64,000 nucleotides of DNA from Kosakonia oryzae (GTDB lineage Bacteria; Pseudomonadota; Gammaproteobacteria; Enterobacterales; Enterobacteriaceae), in the NCBI RefSeq assembly GCF_001658025.2, contig NZ_CP014007.2, positions 2,976,001-3,040,000 of the forward strand, in the 5' to 3' direction. Numbering within the stretch: position 1 is the stretch's first letter; every line of letters begins with the position of its first letter. This document shows positions 16,836-27,966 of the stretch, one piece after another. Position numbers and translations under genes: made by a program. Below the pieces are notes generated by a model that was not told the DNA's origin, did not search any database, and saw only the letters and a program-made list of their open reading frames with translations.

Positions 16836-19131
16836 GTTATTTTCCGCTTTCCGAAAAGAGAAACTGTGGGATTTTCACGGTGGCATTCATCCGCCGGAGA
16901 TGAAAACGCAGTCTAACGGTACGCCGCTGCGCCAGTTACCGCTGGCGCAGCGCTTTGTCATTCCGCTGAAACAACATATTGGTGCTGAAGGCGAACTGTG
17001 CGTCAGCGTCGGTGATACGGTGCTGCGCGGCCAGCCGCTGACGCGTGGTCGCGGCCGGATGCTACCGGTACATGCCCCGACGTCGGGTACCGTTGTGGCT
17101 ATCGCCCCCCACTCCACCGCGCACCCTTCTGCATTGCCGGAGATGAGCGTCATTATTGCAGCGGATGGCGAAGATCGCTGGATCGAACGCGATGGCTGGC
17201 ATGACTACCGCTCGCACAGCATTGATGCGTTGCTCGAACGCATTCATCAGTATGGCGTCGCGGGGTTAGGCGGCGCGGGCTTTCCGACTGCCGCCAAACT
17301 GTATGGCGGCGGCAATAAAATTGAAACGCTGATCATCAACGCCGCCGAATGCGAGCCGTACATTACCGCTGACGATCGGCTGATGCAGGATTGTGCCGCG
17401 CAGATTATCGAAGGCGTGCGTATTCTGGCGCACATTCTTAAACCGCGTCAGGTCCTCATCGGAATTGAAGATAATAAACCGCAGGCCATTTCGATGATGC
17501 GGGCGGTGCTGGCCGACGGCCATGATATTCAGTTACGCGTTATTCCAACCAAATACCCATCCGGCGGCGCAAAACAGTTGACGCAGATCCTGACCGGCAA
17601 ACAGGTGCCGCACGGCGGTCGTTCTTCGGATATCGGCATCCTGATGCAAAACGTCGGTACGGCCTATGCGGTGAAACGTGCGGTGATTGACGGTGAGCCC
17701 CTGACCGAACGTGTCGTCACGCTAACCGGCGAAGCCGTCACCCGTCCTGGCAACGTCTGGGCGCGACTGGGTACGCCCGTGCGTCATCTGCTTGAACATG
17801 CCGGTTTCTGCCCCTCCAGCGAACAACTGGTCATTATGGGCGGCCCGTTAATGGGCTTTACCCTGCCGTGGCTGGATGTTCCGGTGGTCAAAATCACCAA
17901 CTGTCTGCTGGCACCGTCTGCCAGCGAAATGGGTGAACCGCAGGAAGAGAAAGGCTGTATTCGCTGTAGCGCCTGTGCCGATGCCTGCCCGGCAGATTTA
18001 CTGCCGCAGCAGCTTTACTGGTTCAGCAAAGGTCAGCAGCACGATAAGGCCACCGCGCATAATCTTTCCGACTGTATCGAATGCGGTGCCTGCGCCTGGG
18101 TGTGCCCCAGCAATATTCCGTTGGTGCAATATTTCCGTCAGGAGAAAGCGGAAATTTATGCCATTGCGCAGGAAGAGAAACGCACAATCGAAGCCAAAGC
18201 GCGCTTTGAGGCACGTCAGGCTCGTCTTGAGCGCGACAAAATTGCCCGCCAGCAGCGCCACAAACAGGCCGCGGTGCAGCCTGGCGCTCAGGATCAGCAG
18301 GCCATCGACGCTGCGCTGGCCCGCGTAAGGGAAAAACAAGCTACCGCCACGCAACCGGTAGTGATTCAGGCTGGCGCTGAGCCGGATAACCGCGATGCCA
18401 TCGCCGCTCGTGAAGCGCGCAAAGCGCAGGTTCGCGCCCGCCAGGCAGAAAAAGCACAGCACGCTGAAGCAAACGCGACGAGCGGTGAAACGTCCGATCC
18501 ACGCAAAGCCGCCGTCGAAGCGGCCATTGCCCGCGCGAAAGCGCGTAAAGCGGCGCAGGCTGAATCCCCGGTTGCCGAACAACCGCCGGAACAGGCATCT
18601 GTCGATCCACGCAAAGCCGCCGTCGAAGCGGCCATTGCCCGCGCGAAAGCGCGTAAAGCGGCGCAGCCTGAATCCCCGGTTGCCGAACAACCGCCGGAGC
18701 AGGCATCTGTCGATCCGCGCAAAGCCGCCGTCGAAGCCGCCATTGCCAGCGCGAAAGCACGTAAAGCGGCGCAGGCTGAATCCCCGGCTGCTGAACAACC
18801 GCCGGAACAGGCATCTGTCGATCCACGCAAAGCCGCCGTCGAAGCCGCCATTGCCCGCGCGAAAGCACGTAAAGCGGCGCAGCCTGAATCCCCGGTTGCT
18901 GAACAACCGCCGGAACAGGCATCTGTCGATCCGCGCAAAGCCGCCGTCGAAGCCGCCATTGCCCGCGCGAAAGCGCGTAAAGCAGAACAAACGCAGGCGC
19001 AGGCAGTGGCAAATGAGGCATCGCCAGTTCCGCAGGCCGCGAATGACGATCCACGCAAAGCGGCAGTTGCCGCCGCCATCGCCCGTGTTCAGGCTAAAAA
19101 AGCCGCGCAGCAAGCTGTTAACGAGGATTAA
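16828..19131 (+). CDS. rsxC: RsxC, NADH- and Fe-S-binding subunit with long repeat tail
   Basis: Peripheral subunit proposed to accept electrons from NADH through flavin and Fe-S clusters; 767 residues (740 in E. coli). The core has [16 protein letters not shown] (residues ~148-163), the FMN/NAD-like fold, an SLBB-like segment, and two 4Fe-4S motifs, [17 protein letters not shown] and [17 protein letters not shown], near 376-430. From about residue 450 the chain is a charged Ala/Lys/Arg coiled coil, then 36-residue repeats each starting [12 protein letters not shown]. Repeat number explains the length difference from E. coli. Confidence 0.96.
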   Translation: MLKLFSAFRKEKLWDFHGGIHPPEMKTQSNGTPLRQLPLAQRFVIPLKQHIGAEGELCVSVGDTVLRGQPLTRGRGRMLPVHAPTSGTVVAIAPHSTAHPSALPEMSVIIAADGEDRWIERDGWHDYRSHSIDALLERIHQYGVAGLGGAGFPTAAKLYGGGNKIETLIINAAECEPYITADDRLMQDCAAQIIEGVRILAHILKPRQVLIGIEDNKPQAISMMRAVLADGHDIQLRVIPTKYPSGGAKQLTQILTGKQVPHGGRSSDIGILMQNVGTAYAVKRAVIDGEPLTERVVTLTGEAVTRPGNVWARLGTPVRHLLEHAGFCPSSEQLVIMGGPLMGFTLPWLDVPVVKITNCLLAPSASEMGEPQEEKGCIRCSACADACPADLLPQQLYWFSKGQQHDKATAHNLSDCIECGACAWVCPSNIPLVQYFRQEKAEIYAIAQEEKRTIEAKARFEARQARLERDKIARQQRHKQAAVQPGAQDQQAIDAALARVREKQATATQPVVIQAGAEPDNRDAIAAREARKAQVRARQAEKAQHAEANATSGETSDPRKAAVEAAIARAKARKAAQAESPVAEQPPEQASVDPRKAAVEAAIARAKARKAAQPESPVAEQPPEQASVDPRKAAVEAAIASAKARKAAQAESPAAEQPPEQASVDPRKAAVEAAIARAKARKAAQPESPVAEQPPEQASVDPRKAAVEAAIARAKARKAEQTQAQAVANEASPVPQAANDDPRKAAVAAAIARVQAKKAAQQAVNED
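18496..19035 (+). repeat. Tandem 108-bp repeats inside rsxC
   Basis: Units begin at 18496, 18604, 18712, 18820 and 18928, exactly 108 bp (36 codons) apart, and a diverged unit starts at 19048. The first four are nearly identical in DNA, including synonymous sites. They differ mainly in a CAGGCT/CAGCCT switch (Ala/Pro) and a few third bases. This points to recent slippage or recombination. Confidence 0.95.
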
Positions 19132-20184
19132 ATGGTTTTCCGAATCGCAAGTTCCCCCTATACCCATAACCAGCGTCAGACTTCACGCATTATGCTGCTG
19201 GTGACGCTCGCCACCGTGCCGGGCATTGCCGCTCAACTGTGGTTTTTCGGTTGGGGAACGCTGATCCAGATCATTCTCGCCATTGTCAGTGCCCTGGCAG
19301 CGGAAGCGTTGGTGTTGTCGCTGCGTAAACAAAATGTGGGCGCGATTCTGGCGGATAATTCGGCGCTGTTAACCGGCCTGCTGCTGGCGATCAGTATTCC
19401 CCCTTTCGCGCCGTGGTGGATGGTGGTGCTGGGTACGGTGTTCGCCGTCATTATCGCTAAACAGTTATATGGCGGGCTTGGTCACAACCCCTTTAACCCG
19501 GCGATGATCGGTTACGTAGTACTGCTGATCTCCTTCCCGGTGCAAATGACCAGCTGGCTGCCGCCCTACGAAATCGCCCATACCGTGCCGGGCTTTATGG
19601 ATGCGGTACAGGTGATCTTCAGCGGGCATACCGCAACGGGTGCCACCATGGAAACCCTGCGTATCGGCATTGATGGCGTCAGCCAGGCCACGCCGCTGGA
19701 TACCTTTAAAACGTCACTGCATGCGGGTCACAGCGTTGAGCAGATCCTGCAATACCCGATCTACAGCGGTGTGCTGGCGGGCGCAGGCTGGCAGTGGGTT
19801 AACCTCGGCTATCTGGCCGGCGGGCTATTCCTGCTGTGGCAGAAGACCATTCGCTGGCATATTCCGCTGAGCTTCCTGCTCTCGCTTGCAGTGTGCTCGA
19901 CGCTTGGCTGGATCTTTTCCCCGCAATCGCTGGCTGCGCCGCATCTGCATTTGCTCTCCGGCGCAACCATGCTGGGCGCTTTCTTTATTTTGACCGATCC
20001 GGTAACCGCCTCCACCACCAACAAGGGGCGGCTGATTTTTGGCGCGCTGGCGGGTTTACTGGTATGGCTGATCCGCAGTTTTGGCGGCTATCCGGACGGC
20101 GTTGCCTTCGCCGTACTGCTGGCTAATATCACCGTACCGCTGATTGACTACTACACGCGTCCTCGCGTGTACGGGCATCGTTAA
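19132..20184 (+). CDS. rsxD: RsxD, membrane flavoprotein subunit
   Basis: Integral membrane subunit of the Rsx complex, 350 residues with about nine or ten hydrophobic spans. The motif [19 protein letters not shown] (near residues 276-294) contains the SGAT site where Rnf/Nqr D-type subunits carry covalent FMN on Thr. [16 protein letters not shown] lies near 114-129. It starts directly after the rsxC stop and is followed by rsxG after 9 bp. Confidence 0.95.
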   Translation: MVFRIASSPYTHNQRQTSRIMLLVTLATVPGIAAQLWFFGWGTLIQIILAIVSALAAEALVLSLRKQNVGAILADNSALLTGLLLAISIPPFAPWWMVVLGTVFAVIIAKQLYGGLGHNPFNPAMIGYVVLLISFPVQMTSWLPPYEIAHTVPGFMDAVQVIFSGHTATGATMETLRIGIDGVSQATPLDTFKTSLHAGHSVEQILQYPIYSGVLAGAGWQWVNLGYLAGGLFLLWQKTIRWHIPLSFLLSLAVCSTLGWIFSPQSLAAPHLHLLSGATMLGAFFILTDPVTASTTNKGRLIFGALAGLLVWLIRSFGGYPDGVAFAVLLANITVPLIDYYTRPRVYGHR

Positions 20185-20193
20185 GGAGCCGCC

Positions 20194-20814
20194 ATGCTGA
20201 AAACAATGCGTAAACATGGCGTGACGCTGGCGCTGTTTGCCGCGGGTTCTACCGGCCTGACGGCGGCCATTGATCAAATGACCAAAACCACGATTGCCGA
20301 ACAGGCCGCGCAGCAACAAAAAGCGCTGTTTGATCAGGTGATCCCCGGCGACAGCTATAATAATGCGCTGCAACAGAGCTGTTATCTGGTGAGCGATCCG
20401 GCGTTAGGTAAAGGCCAGCATCATCTGTGGATTGCCAAAAAAGATGAACAGCCGGTGGCGGCGGTGATTGAAGCCACGGCCCCCGACGGCTACTCTGGGG
20501 CGATTCAGTTGCTGGTCGGTGCCGATTTCTCCGGCACTGTGCTGGGCGTGCGCGTAACTGAGCATCATGAAACGCCGGGGCTGGGCGATAAAATCGAACT
20601 GCGTATTTCTGACTGGATTACGCATTTTTCCGGGAAGAAAATTGAAGGTGCCGCCGACCCGCATTTCGCGGTGAAAAAAGATGGCGGCGATTTCGATCAG
20701 TTCACGGGAGCCACCATAACCCCGCGCGCGGTGGTCAATGCGGTTAAACGCACGGGTCTGTATGCAACGACGCTGCCTGAGCAGCTTTCCCGTTTACCGG
20801 GTTGTGGAGAGTAA
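20194..20814 (+). CDS. rsxG: RsxG, covalent-FMN periplasmic-facing subunit
   Basis: A 206-residue subunit with an N-terminal membrane anchor (residues ~9-27) and a periplasmic FMN domain. The flavinylation motif is [17 protein letters not shown], with the modified Thr in TGAT near 175. [12 protein letters not shown] near 125 is also conserved. It is collinear with E. coli RsxG over its full length. rsxE follows after 3 bp. Confidence 0.96.
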   Translation: MLKTMRKHGVTLALFAAGSTGLTAAIDQMTKTTIAEQAAQQQKALFDQVIPGDSYNNALQQSCYLVSDPALGKGQHHLWIAKKDEQPVAAVIEATAPDGYSGAIQLLVGADFSGTVLGVRVTEHHETPGLGDKIELRISDWITHFSGKKIEGAADPHFAVKKDGGDFDQFTGATITPRAVVNAVKRTGLYATTLPEQLSRLPGCGE

Positions 20815-20817
20815 ACG

Positions 20818-21513
20818 ATGAGCGAAGTAAAAGACGTTATCGTCCAGGGTCTGTGGAAGAACAACTCCGCGCTGGTGCAGTTGCTCGGGATGTGCCCGCT
20901 ACTGGCGGTAACCTCCACGGCAACTAACGCGCTGGGTCTGGGGCTGGCTACCACGCTGGTTCTGACGCTGACCAACTTGTTTATTTCGCTGTTGCGCCGC
21001 TGGACGCCCGCAGAGATCCGTATACCTATTTACGTGATGATTATCGCGTCCGTGGTCAGCGCGGTGCAGATGCTGATTAACGCTTACGCTTTTGGTCTGT
21101 ACCAGTCATTGGGGATCTTTATTCCGCTGATCGTCACCAACTGTATCGTGGTCGGTCGCGCTGAAGCTTTTGCCGCGAAAAAAGGCCCGGCGTTATCAGC
21201 GCTGGACGGCTTCTCCATCGGTATGGGCGCGACCTGTGCGATGTTTGTTCTCGGCTCGCTGCGTGAAATCCTTGGCAACGGCACCCTGTTTGACGGTGCA
21301 GACGGTCTGCTCGGCAACTGGGCAAAAGTGCTGCGTATTGAAGTGTTCCATACCGATTCACCGTTCTTGCTGGCAATGCTGCCGCCGGGGGCATTTATCG
21401 GTCTGGGCATGATGCTGGCAGTGAAGTATCTGATCGATCAAAAAATGAAAAAGCGCCGGGAAGCTGCTGCCGCTGTTAGTGACGCTGCGCACTCGTCGCC
21501 CGGGAAGGCATAA
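20818..21513 (+). CDS. rsxE: RsxE, membrane subunit
   Basis: A 231-residue integral membrane subunit related to RsxA and NqrD/E. It shows six hydrophobic spans and the paired Cys motifs [18 protein letters not shown] (near 16-33) and [17 protein letters not shown] (near 102-118), which match half-site Fe-S ligation in RnfE. The C-terminus is a polar Ala/Ser tail. The stop shares its last base with the nth start. Confidence 0.95.
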   Translation: MSEVKDVIVQGLWKNNSALVQLLGMCPLLAVTSTATNALGLGLATTLVLTLTNLFISLLRRWTPAEIRIPIYVMIIASVVSAVQMLINAYAFGLYQSLGIFIPLIVTNCIVVGRAEAFAAKKGPALSALDGFSIGMGATCAMFVLGSLREILGNGTLFDGADGLLGNWAKVLRIEVFHTDSPFLLAMLPPGAFIGLGMMLAVKYLIDQKMKKRREAAAAVSDAAHSSPGKA

Positions 21514-22148
21514 TGAATAAAGCAAAACGGCTGGAAATATTAACCCGTTTACGGGAAAACAACCCACACCCGACTACCGAACTCAATTTCAGTTCGCCGT
21601 TTGAATTGTTGATCGCCGTGTTGCTTTCTGCCCAGGCGACCGACGTCAGCGTCAATAAAGCCACCGCGCTGCTCTACCCGGTTGCCAATACGCCAGCCGC
21701 AATGCTGGCGCTGGGCGTTGAGGGCGTAAAACAATACATCAAAACCATTGGCCTGTTTAACAGCAAAGCGGAAAACGTGATTAAAACCTGCCGCATTTTG
21801 CTGGAAAAACATGGTGGCGAAGTGCCGGAAGATCGCGCCGCACTGGAAGCACTGCCGGGCGTCGGGCGCAAAACCGCTAATGTGGTGCTCAACACCGCCT
21901 TTGGCTGGCCAACTATTGCCGTCGACACACACATCTTCCGCGTCGCCAACCGCACGCGTTTTGCGCCCGGTAAGAACGTTGAGGAAGTAGAGGAGAAGCT
22001 GCTGAAAGTGGTGCCGACAGAGTTTAAAGTCGATTGCCATCACTGGTTGATCCTGCATGGGCGATACACCTGCATCGCCCGTAAGCCGCGCTGCGGCTCC
22101 TGTATTATCGAAGATCTCTGCGAATACGACGACAAAGCGGAGCTCTGA
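21513..22148 (+). CDS. nth: Endonuclease III (Nth)
   Basis: Bifunctional DNA glycosylase/AP lyase that removes oxidised pyrimidines such as thymine glycol. The 211-residue protein has the helix-hairpin-helix LPGVGRKTANVVL with catalytic K120, the Asp in VDTHIFRVANR near 138, and the C-terminal [4Fe-4S] loop C-X6-C-X2-C-X5-C in CIARKPRCGSCIIEDLC. It is the last gene of the rsx operon, a conserved arrangement pairing redox sensing with oxidative DNA repair. Confidence 0.97.
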   Translation: MNKAKRLEILTRLRENNPHPTTELNFSSPFELLIAVLLSAQATDVSVNKATALLYPVANTPAAMLALGVEGVKQYIKTIGLFNSKAENVIKTCRILLEKHGGEVPEDRAALEALPGVGRKTANVVLNTAFGWPTIAVDTHIFRVANRTRFAPGKNVEEVEEKLLKVVPTEFKVDCHHWLILHGRYTCIARKPRCGSCIIEDLCEYDDKAEL

Positions 22149-22154
22149 CCGCCC

Positions 22155-22580
22155 TCAGAATGGCCGGAATACCGCCAGCAGAATAATCACCGCCACCACG
22201 ACGATAATCAGCGTGGTGGCATTGCGCACAGCGCCTGCGCCCTTCACCGCCTCACCTGCCGCCATCCGGCGTATCGTTGCTGAAAGAAAACCGTGCAGCC
22301 CGGAAAGCACAATCACGGCCACGATCTTCACGACCAGCCAGAGATGCGGAAACTGTCCGTGAGCGATAACCATGATCGCTCCGGCAATCCACAGCAGCAG
22401 CATCGCCGGGGTGACGACTTTGCGGCTCCAGCGGCGTACCGCCAGCAACAACCCCGCCGTTGAGGTTTTATCACTTTGCAGCGCGCTCCAGCCGGCAACC
22501 ACAGCCATTACCAACATGCCGCCAATCCAGACGATGGCGGAGACAATATGTAACGCATTGAGCCACGGGTGAAAGTTCAT
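22155..22580 (-). CDS. CopD/HemJ-like four-helix membrane protein
   Basis: A 141-residue inner-membrane protein with four hydrophobic helices. The first holds NALHIVSAIVWIGGMLV, with a conserved His and GG pattern as in CopD and HemJ/UPF0093 families; a second His is in VIAHGQFPHLWL near residue 75, and a third in LHGFLSAT. Histidine-bearing helices suggest haem or metal binding, by family analogy. I chose the ATG at 22580 with TGGAG upstream; the longer reading to 22706 is not supported. It is convergent with nth, 6 bp apart. E. coli K-12 has no gene between nth and dtpA as far as I recall. Confidence 0.75.
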   Translation of the reverse strand: MNFHPWLNALHIVSAIVWIGGMLVMAVVAGWSALQSDKTSTAGLLLAVRRWSRKVVTPAMLLLWIAGAIMVIAHGQFPHLWLVVKIVAVIVLSGLHGFLSATIRRMAAGEAVKGAGAVRNATTLIIVVVAVIILLAVFRPF

Positions 22581-23324
22581 TATTTGACTCCAGTAAAAAG
22601 GGACAGGCAGCAGTCTGCCAGCAGCGCGGCGGGTTGTCATGAGCAATGCGCGGCATAACGTTAAAAAAGCCATGGTTATTGCCTTTTTACCGTGTGCGGA
22701 AGTCATGAAAATTGGCGGAACTCGCTGATTTTCAGCCGATAACTGATGTGATATTACTCACATCTCTGCACATTGCCCATTAAGACGAATTAATGTGCGA
22801 AAAATGATGAATTGGACAAATAATCGTTCACTTATGCGCATTCATTAAGTCTTATCATTTTTTTAGAAGAAAAAAATACAACCACAGTGTGATTATGCTG
22901 ACATTGCTAATGTGATGTTAAAAAAGAAGTTTAGCGTTGAAAATTTCATGGCGTAGCGCAAAGTTTAATCACTTATTTTCAAGACATATAACCATCAATG
23001 TTTGATAAACCAGTCCAATACACTACGTTACAAGCAAAACAGCAGAACATATAGCTAATAAAGCAAACCCACCCTATCATCTCAGTGGAAAAATCCGTCT
23101 TTATCACATAGATAAAATTTAACTCTGAATAACAAATACAATTACCGAGTAATGTAATGACGGAGATCTATGTAACAGAATATTTCAAAGGTATTGCCTG
23201 AAAGGCCAGGATAGTGAACATTACCCGCCGTTTCCCCTCCCAATATAACTATAAGCGTGATGAACTCTGGTTATTACGCGCTGAACACCCCCCGTTAATA
23301 TGGGATGTAAAAAAAGAGGTATAT
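22581..23324. other. Long AT-rich intergenic region before dtpA
   Basis: No gene is supported in these 744 bp. The stretch from about 22735 is clearly richer in A and T than its neighbours. It must contain the dtpA promoter; OmpR control is known for E. coli dtpA, but I cannot point to a convincing site. An in-frame ATG at 23214 would extend DtpA by 37 residues of unrelated character and is not favoured. Confidence 0.6.
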
Positions 23325-24827
23325 GTGTCAACTGCAAACAAACCAACCGAAAGCGTTAGCCTGAACGCGTTTAAACAACCGAAAGCGTTTTATCTGATTT
23401 TCTCGATCGAATTATGGGAACGTTTTGGTTACTACGGCCTGCAAGGGATCATGGCCGTTTACCTGGTAAAACAGCTGGGTATGTCCGAAGCGGACTCGAT
23501 TACGCTGTTCTCTTCCTTTAGCGCGCTGGTCTACGGCCTGGTCGCTATCGGCGGCTGGCTGGGCGATAAAGTCCTTGGCACCAAACGTGTGATTATGCTG
23601 GGTGCGATTGTGCTGGCGATCGGCTATGCGCTGGTAGCATGGTCTGGTCATGATGCAGGTATCGTCTATATGGGTATGGCGGCTATCGCCGTCGGCAACG
23701 GGCTGTTCAAAGCCAACCCGTCTTCCCTGCTTTCTACCTGCTACGCCAAAGATGATCCGCGTCTGGACGGTGCATTTACCATGTACTACATGTCCATTAA
23801 CGTTGGTTCCTTCTTCTCTATGCTGGCAACGCCGTGGCTTGCCGCGAAGTTCGGCTGGAGCACGGCATTTGGTCTGAGTGTTGTCGGTCTGCTGATCACC
23901 ATCGTTAACTTCGCCTTCTGCAAACGCTGGGTGAAAAACTACGGTTCAAAACCGGACTTCGCACCGGTGCGCATGAGTTACCTGCTGGCGACCATCGTCG
24001 GTGTCGTCGTGCTGGTTGCTATCGCAACCTGGCTGCTGCACAACCAGGGGATCGCCCGTATGATACTGGGCGTTGTTGCGCTGGGCATTATCTGCATCTT
24101 CGCGAAAGAGACGTTTGCCCTGCAAGGCGCTGCGCGTCGCAAAATGATTGTGGCCTTTATTCTGATGCTTCAGGCGATCGTTTTCTTCGTCCTGTACAGC
24201 CAGATGCCGACGTCCCTGAACTTCTTTGCCATTCGCAACGTTGAACACACCCTGTTTGGCATCGCGTTTGAGCCGGAACAGTATCAGGCGCTGAACCCGT
24301 TCTGGATCATTATTGGTAGCCCGATTCTGGCCGCTATCTACAACAAAATGGGCGATACACTGCCGATGCCGCATAAATTTGCGATCGGTATGGTGCTGTG
24401 CTCAGGCGCGTTCCTGGTTCTGCCGCTGGGTACCAAATTCGCGTCCGATGCCGGTATCGTCTCCGTGAACTGGCTGATTGCAAGCTACGCCCTGCAAAGT
24501 ATCGGTGAGCTGATGATCTCCGGTCTGGGCCTGGCGATGGTTGCGCAGCTGGTACCGCAACGTCTGATGGGCTTCATTATGGGTAGCTGGTTCCTGACTA
24601 CTGCCGGTGCGAACATCATCGCCGGTTACGTCGCTAACCAGATGGCGATCCCGGAAAACGTGACCGACCCGCTGATGTCACTGGACATCTACGGTACTGT
24701 CTTCCTGCAGATTGGTATCGCCACAGCCGTGATTGCTGTGCTGATGATCCTCGCTGCACCGAAGCTGAACCGCATGACGCAAAGCGACGACAGCGTGCGC
24801 GAAGCGTCGGAAACCGCAACAGCATAA
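23325..24827 (+). CDS. dtpA: Dipeptide/tripeptide proton symporter (DtpA)
   Basis: Inner-membrane POT-family (MFS) transporter taking up di- and tripeptides with protons. The 500-residue protein has the family motif [19 protein letters not shown] (residues ~21-39, including the ExxER proton-coupling residues), [13 protein letters not shown], and [14 protein letters not shown] near 150. The start is GTG at 23325: AGAGG lies 5 bp upstream, and the E. coli protein also begins with GTG followed by STAN. A terminator follows and gstA comes next, as in E. coli. Confidence 0.95.
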   Translation: MSTANKPTESVSLNAFKQPKAFYLIFSIELWERFGYYGLQGIMAVYLVKQLGMSEADSITLFSSFSALVYGLVAIGGWLGDKVLGTKRVIMLGAIVLAIGYALVAWSGHDAGIVYMGMAAIAVGNGLFKANPSSLLSTCYAKDDPRLDGAFTMYYMSINVGSFFSMLATPWLAAKFGWSTAFGLSVVGLLITIVNFAFCKRWVKNYGSKPDFAPVRMSYLLATIVGVVVLVAIATWLLHNQGIARMILGVVALGIICIFAKETFALQGAARRKMIVAFILMLQAIVFFVLYSQMPTSLNFFAIRNVEHTLFGIAFEPEQYQALNPFWIIIGSPILAAIYNKMGDTLPMPHKFAIGMVLCSGAFLVLPLGTKFASDAGIVSVNWLIASYALQSIGELMISGLGLAMVAQLVPQRLMGFIMGSWFLTTAGANIIAGYVANQMAIPENVTDPLMSLDIYGTVFLQIGIATAVIAVLMILAAPKLNRMTQSDDSVREASETATA

Positions 24828-24853
24828 TTGCTGCGGGGAACACGAAATATTCA

Positions 24854-24884
24854 GCCGTTAACCCAGGTTAGCGGCTTTTTTTTT
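24854..24884 (+). terminator. Terminator of dtpA
   Basis: A 10-bp stem GCCGTTAACC / GGTTAGCGGC (one G-T pair, 2-nt gap) is followed by nine T. Confidence 0.88.
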
Positions 24885-24935
24885 ATTCCATGGCGTAATA
24901 ACCTAATGCCCGAAATTAACGATAAGGAAAGCATA

Positions 24936-25541
24936 ATGAAACTGTTTTACAAGCCAGGCGCCTGCTCGCTTGCATCGCATATTGCCCTGCGTGAAACCGG
25001 TAAAGACGTGACGCTGGTAAGCGTCGATCTGATGAAAAAGCGCCTGGAAAATGGCGACGACTTTTTTGCCATTAACCCGAAAGGCCAGATCCCTGCGCTT
25101 CAGCTTGATGACGCCACGCTGGTAACGGAAGGCGTGGCAATCATGCAGTATGTCGCCGACACCGCGCCGGACAGCCAGCTTCTGGCACCGGTCGGTACGT
25201 TGCCGCGCTACAAAACGCTGGAGTGGCTGAACTTTGTCGCCACCGAACTGCATAAAGGCTTCACGCCGCTTTTCCGCCCGGATACACCGGAAGAGTACAA
25301 ACCGACGGTTCGCGCTCTGCTGGAGAAAAAGCTGCAATACGTAAACGAATCCCTGGCAAACAGCGAGTGGATCAGCGGCGCGCGCTTCACCATTGCTGAT
25401 GGCTACCTGTTTACCGTGCTGCGCTGGGCGCGCGCGGTGAAACTGAACATGGAAGGCCTGAGCCATATCGACGCTTACATGGCGCGTGTAGCGACTCGTC
25501 CGGCCGTTGCGGCCGCGATGGCAGCGGAAGGTATTCAGTAA
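24936..25541 (+). CDS. gstA: Glutathione S-transferase (GstA)
   Basis: A cytosolic beta-class GST of 201 residues that conjugates glutathione to electrophiles and may act in peroxide defence. The start [18 protein letters not shown] contains the beta-class Cys10 that forms a mixed disulfide with glutathione; [10 protein letters not shown] (near 48-57) carries the cis-Pro, and [12 protein letters not shown] follows. The C-terminal helical domain has [15 protein letters not shown]. The ATG at 24936 is 7 bp after AAGGA. It is followed by its own terminator and the convergent pdxY. Confidence 0.95.
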   Translation: MKLFYKPGACSLASHIALRETGKDVTLVSVDLMKKRLENGDDFFAINPKGQIPALQLDDATLVTEGVAIMQYVADTAPDSQLLAPVGTLPRYKTLEWLNFVATELHKGFTPLFRPDTPEEYKPTVRALLEKKLQYVNESLANSEWISGARFTIADGYLFTVLRWARAVKLNMEGLSHIDAYMARVATRPAVAAAMAAEGIQ

Positions 25542-25594
25542 GCATTGATAGCCGCACAGTGCGTTTGCGGGCGGCATTAATGCCAGTAAGAGAA

Positions 25595-25618
25595 AGGCGG
25601 GAAAATCCCGCCTTTTTT
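25595..25618 (+). terminator. Terminator of gstA
   Basis: A perfect stem AGGCGGGA / TCCCGCCT with a short A-rich loop is followed by six T. The minus side has only three T after the stem, so action on pdxY would be weak. Confidence 0.87.
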
Positions 25619-25619
25619 A

Positions 25620-26480
25620 TTACAGCAAGGTGGCGCTGAACAGATGTTCCGGTTTCGCGATCCTGTCCTGCGCTGCCACCACTTGCAGCTCATACTCCTG
25701 CATGCCGTGAGTGGTCAGCATAATTTCATACACCGCAGCCGTTACATGCTCCAGCGCCTCACGTACCGGCGTGCCCTGCAGCAGCTTCACCAGTAACAGC
25801 CCGCTGGTGACATCACCGACGCCAACCGGCTGACGCGCACCGAAATCGACCAGCGGACGGCTGATGTGCCAGGCTTCCTGCGGCGTCACCAGCAGCATCT
25901 CAAAACGATCCGCGCTCAGACCGGCGCGCGCCAGATGTTTCACCAGCACAATCTGCGGCCCTTTCGCAATCAGCTCACGCGCGGCAGCAACCGCTTCCTG
26001 CACGCTATTCACTGCATGTTCGCAAAGGATCTCCAGCTCAATCAGATTCGGCGCAATGATATCGCTGGCCGGTAACGCGTGGCGTAGATGAAATTCGGCG
26101 ACGCCTGGCGCAACGATGCACCCTTTTTCTGGATGCCCCATCACCGGATCGCAGAAGTATTTCGCCTGCGGATTGGCGGCTTTTACCTGCTGCACGATAC
26201 CGAGAATATGTTCCCCCTGTTCCGCTGAACCGAGGTAGCCGCTCAGTACCGCGTCGCAGCGCTGTAGCTGATCAATAGCGGCGATGCCCTGCACAATCTC
26301 CGTCAGATGTGCGGGCGGCATGACGCTGCCGGTCCATTTGCCGTACTGGGTGTGGTTAGAAAACTGCACCGTATTCAGCGGCCAGACATTGGCGCCAAGG
26401 CGGCGCATCGGAAATTCAGCCGCACTGTTCCCCGCATGCCCAAAGACCACATGCGATTGAATGGCGAGGATGTTCTTCAT
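25620..26480 (-). CDS. pdxY: Pyridoxal kinase 2 (PdxY)
   Basis: Ribokinase-fold kinase of the pyridoxal salvage route; 286 residues. The N-terminus [20 protein letters not shown] matches Pdx[14 protein letters not shown] lies near 118, and the ATP/anion-hole motif [12 protein letters not shown] near 225 holds the catalytic Asp. The start at 26480 is one codon shorter than E. coli, where two Met codons occur. It lies 70 bp downstream of tyrS in the conserved pdxH-tyrS-pdxY order and probably shares transcripts with tyrS. Confidence 0.95.
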   Translation of the reverse strand: MKNILAIQSHVVFGHAGNSAAEFPMRRLGANVWPLNTVQFSNHTQYGKWTGSVMPPAHLTEIVQGIAAIDQLQRCDAVLSGYLGSAEQGEHILGIVQQVKAANPQAKYFCDPVMGHPEKGCIVAPGVAEFHLRHALPASDIIAPNLIELEILCEHAVNSVQEAVAAARELIAKGPQIVLVKHLARAGLSADRFEMLLVTPQEAWHISRPLVDFGARQPVGVGDVTSGLLLVKLLQGTPVREALEHVTAAVYEIMLTTHGMQEYELQVVAAQDRIAKPEHLFSATLL

Positions 26481-26550
26481 TTTTGTAGCCTTGCAATGAC
26501 GGGACAAAAAAGAAGGGAGTGATTTCTCACTCCCCAGGATATGACGTGAA

Positions 26551-27825
26551 TTATTTCCAGCAGATCAGGCAGTAATTTTTCTTACCGCGACGCAGCAGCG
26601 TGTAGCGACCAAACAGGCGATCGCTGTCGGCGAAGGTGTATTCCGGATCGGACTGTTTTTCACCGTTGATGGTAACGGCATTGGAAGCGATGGTTTTACG
26701 CGCCTGGCCACGAGACGGTTGCAACTCGGAATCGACCAGCGCCTGCATCAGATCCGCGCCTTTTTCCATCTCAACCATCGGCACGCCATCCTGCGCCAGC
26801 TGTTCGAAATCCGCTTCGCTCAGATCGCTCAGCGTGCCGTTAAACAAGCTTTCGGTGATGCGTTTTGCGGCAACCAGCCCCTCTTCACCATGCACCAGAC
26901 GCGTGACCTGCTCGGCCAGCACATACTGCGCACGCGGCGCTTTACCGCTGTTCTTGTCTTCTTCTTCCAGCGCGTTAATTTCGGCGATGTCCATAAAGGT
27001 GAAGAATTTCAGGAAGCGATAAACATCCGCATCAGCGGTGTTGATCCAGAACTGATAGAACTTGTACGGACTGGTTTTCTTCGGATCCAGCCAGACCGCG
27101 CCGCCTTCGGTTTTACCGAATTTGGTGCCGTCAGCTTTGGTGATCAAAGGAACCGTCAGGCCAAATACCTGATTCTGGTGCAGACGACGGGTCAGATCGA
27201 TCCCGGAAGTGATGTTGCCCCATTGATCGGAACCGCCGATCTGCAACGCCACGCCGTGCAGCTTGTTCAGGCAAGCGAAGTCGTAACCCTGTAACAGGTT
27301 GTAGGAGAATTCGGTAAAGGAGATCCCGACGTCATCACGGTTCAGGCGCTGTTTCACTGCTTCTTTGTTAATCATCTGGTTAACGGAGAAGTGCTTGCCG
27401 ATATCGCGCAGGAAGGTCAGCACGTTCATATTGCCGAACCAGTCGTAGTTGTTCGCCGCAATGGCGGAGTTGTCACCGCAGTCGAAATCGAGGAACGGTG
27501 CCACTTGTCTGCGGATTTTATCCACCCACTCCTGCACGGTCTCTTCGGTATTCAGTTTGCGCTCGGTTGCTTTAAAGCTCGGATCGCCAATCAGCCCGGT
27601 CGCGCCGCCTACCAGCGCAACCGGCTTGTGACCAGCCTGCTGGAAGCGTTTCAGGCATAACAATGGAACGAGATGCCCCAAATGCAAGCTGTCTGCGGTG
27701 GGATCGAAGCCACAATAAAGCGCGATTGGCCCCTGCGCCAGTCGTTCTGCTAACGCTTCTTCATCCGTTACCTGAGCCACCAGGCCCCGCTCTTGCAATT
27801 GTTTAATCAAGTTACTGCTTGCCAT
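26551..27825 (-). CDS. tyrS: Tyrosyl-tRNA synthetase (TyrS)
   Basis: Class I aminoacyl-tRNA synthetase that charges tRNA-Tyr; 424 residues, equal to E. coli. The HIGH-type motif is HLGH in [12 protein letters not shown] near residue 48; the KMSKS-type loop is KFGKT near 235 after ITKADGT. Tyrosine recognition residues lie in CGFDPTADS and [12 protein letters not shown]-terminal S4-like RNA-binding domain follows from about 350. The ATG at 27825 is chosen over the upstream in-frame ATG codons by match to E. coli ([11 protein letters not shown]). Confidence 0.97.
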   Translation of the reverse strand: MASSNLIKQLQERGLVAQVTDEEALAERLAQGPIALYCGFDPTADSLHLGHLVPLLCLKRFQQAGHKPVALVGGATGLIGDPSFKATERKLNTEETVQEWVDKIRRQVAPFLDFDCGDNSAIAANNYDWFGNMNVLTFLRDIGKHFSVNQMINKEAVKQRLNRDDVGISFTEFSYNLLQGYDFACLNKLHGVALQIGGSDQWGNITSGIDLTRRLHQNQVFGLTVPLITKADGTKFGKTEGGAVWLDPKKTSPYKFYQFWINTADADVYRFLKFFTFMDIAEINALEEEDKNSGKAPRAQYVLAEQVTRLVHGEEGLVAAKRITESLFNGTLSDLSEADFEQLAQDGVPMVEMEKGADLMQALVDSELQPSRGQARKTIASNAVTINGEKQSDPEYTFADSDRLFGRYTLLRRGKKNYCLICWK

Positions 27826-27966
27826 CAAATTCTCCATGTATAAACGGAACTGCACCTTTGCCGGTACACGACTTTTCGCCAGATGCGAAAGGATACTTCA
27901 GGGGGGCAGATAGCATAAAGCGCCGGAACACGGAGTACCAGCGCTTAACACAACATTTTTCAGGGA

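Noticed and set aside
18496..19035. CRISPR-like regular repeats
   Set aside because: Repeats are contiguous 108-bp coding units with no spacers and lie in frame inside rsxC.
17998..19167. Long open frames on the minus strand opposite rsxC (389 and 237 residues)
   Set aside because: They come from the repeated, high-GC rsxC tail read in reverse, give Arg/Phe- or Ala/Ser-rich low-complexity proteins, and lack a ribosome site. The plus-strand frame encodes the conserved RsxC.
23214..23324. N-terminal extension of DtpA from an ATG at 23214
   Set aside because: The 37 extra residues are not conserved, and the GTG at 23325 has a ribosome site and matches the E. coli start.
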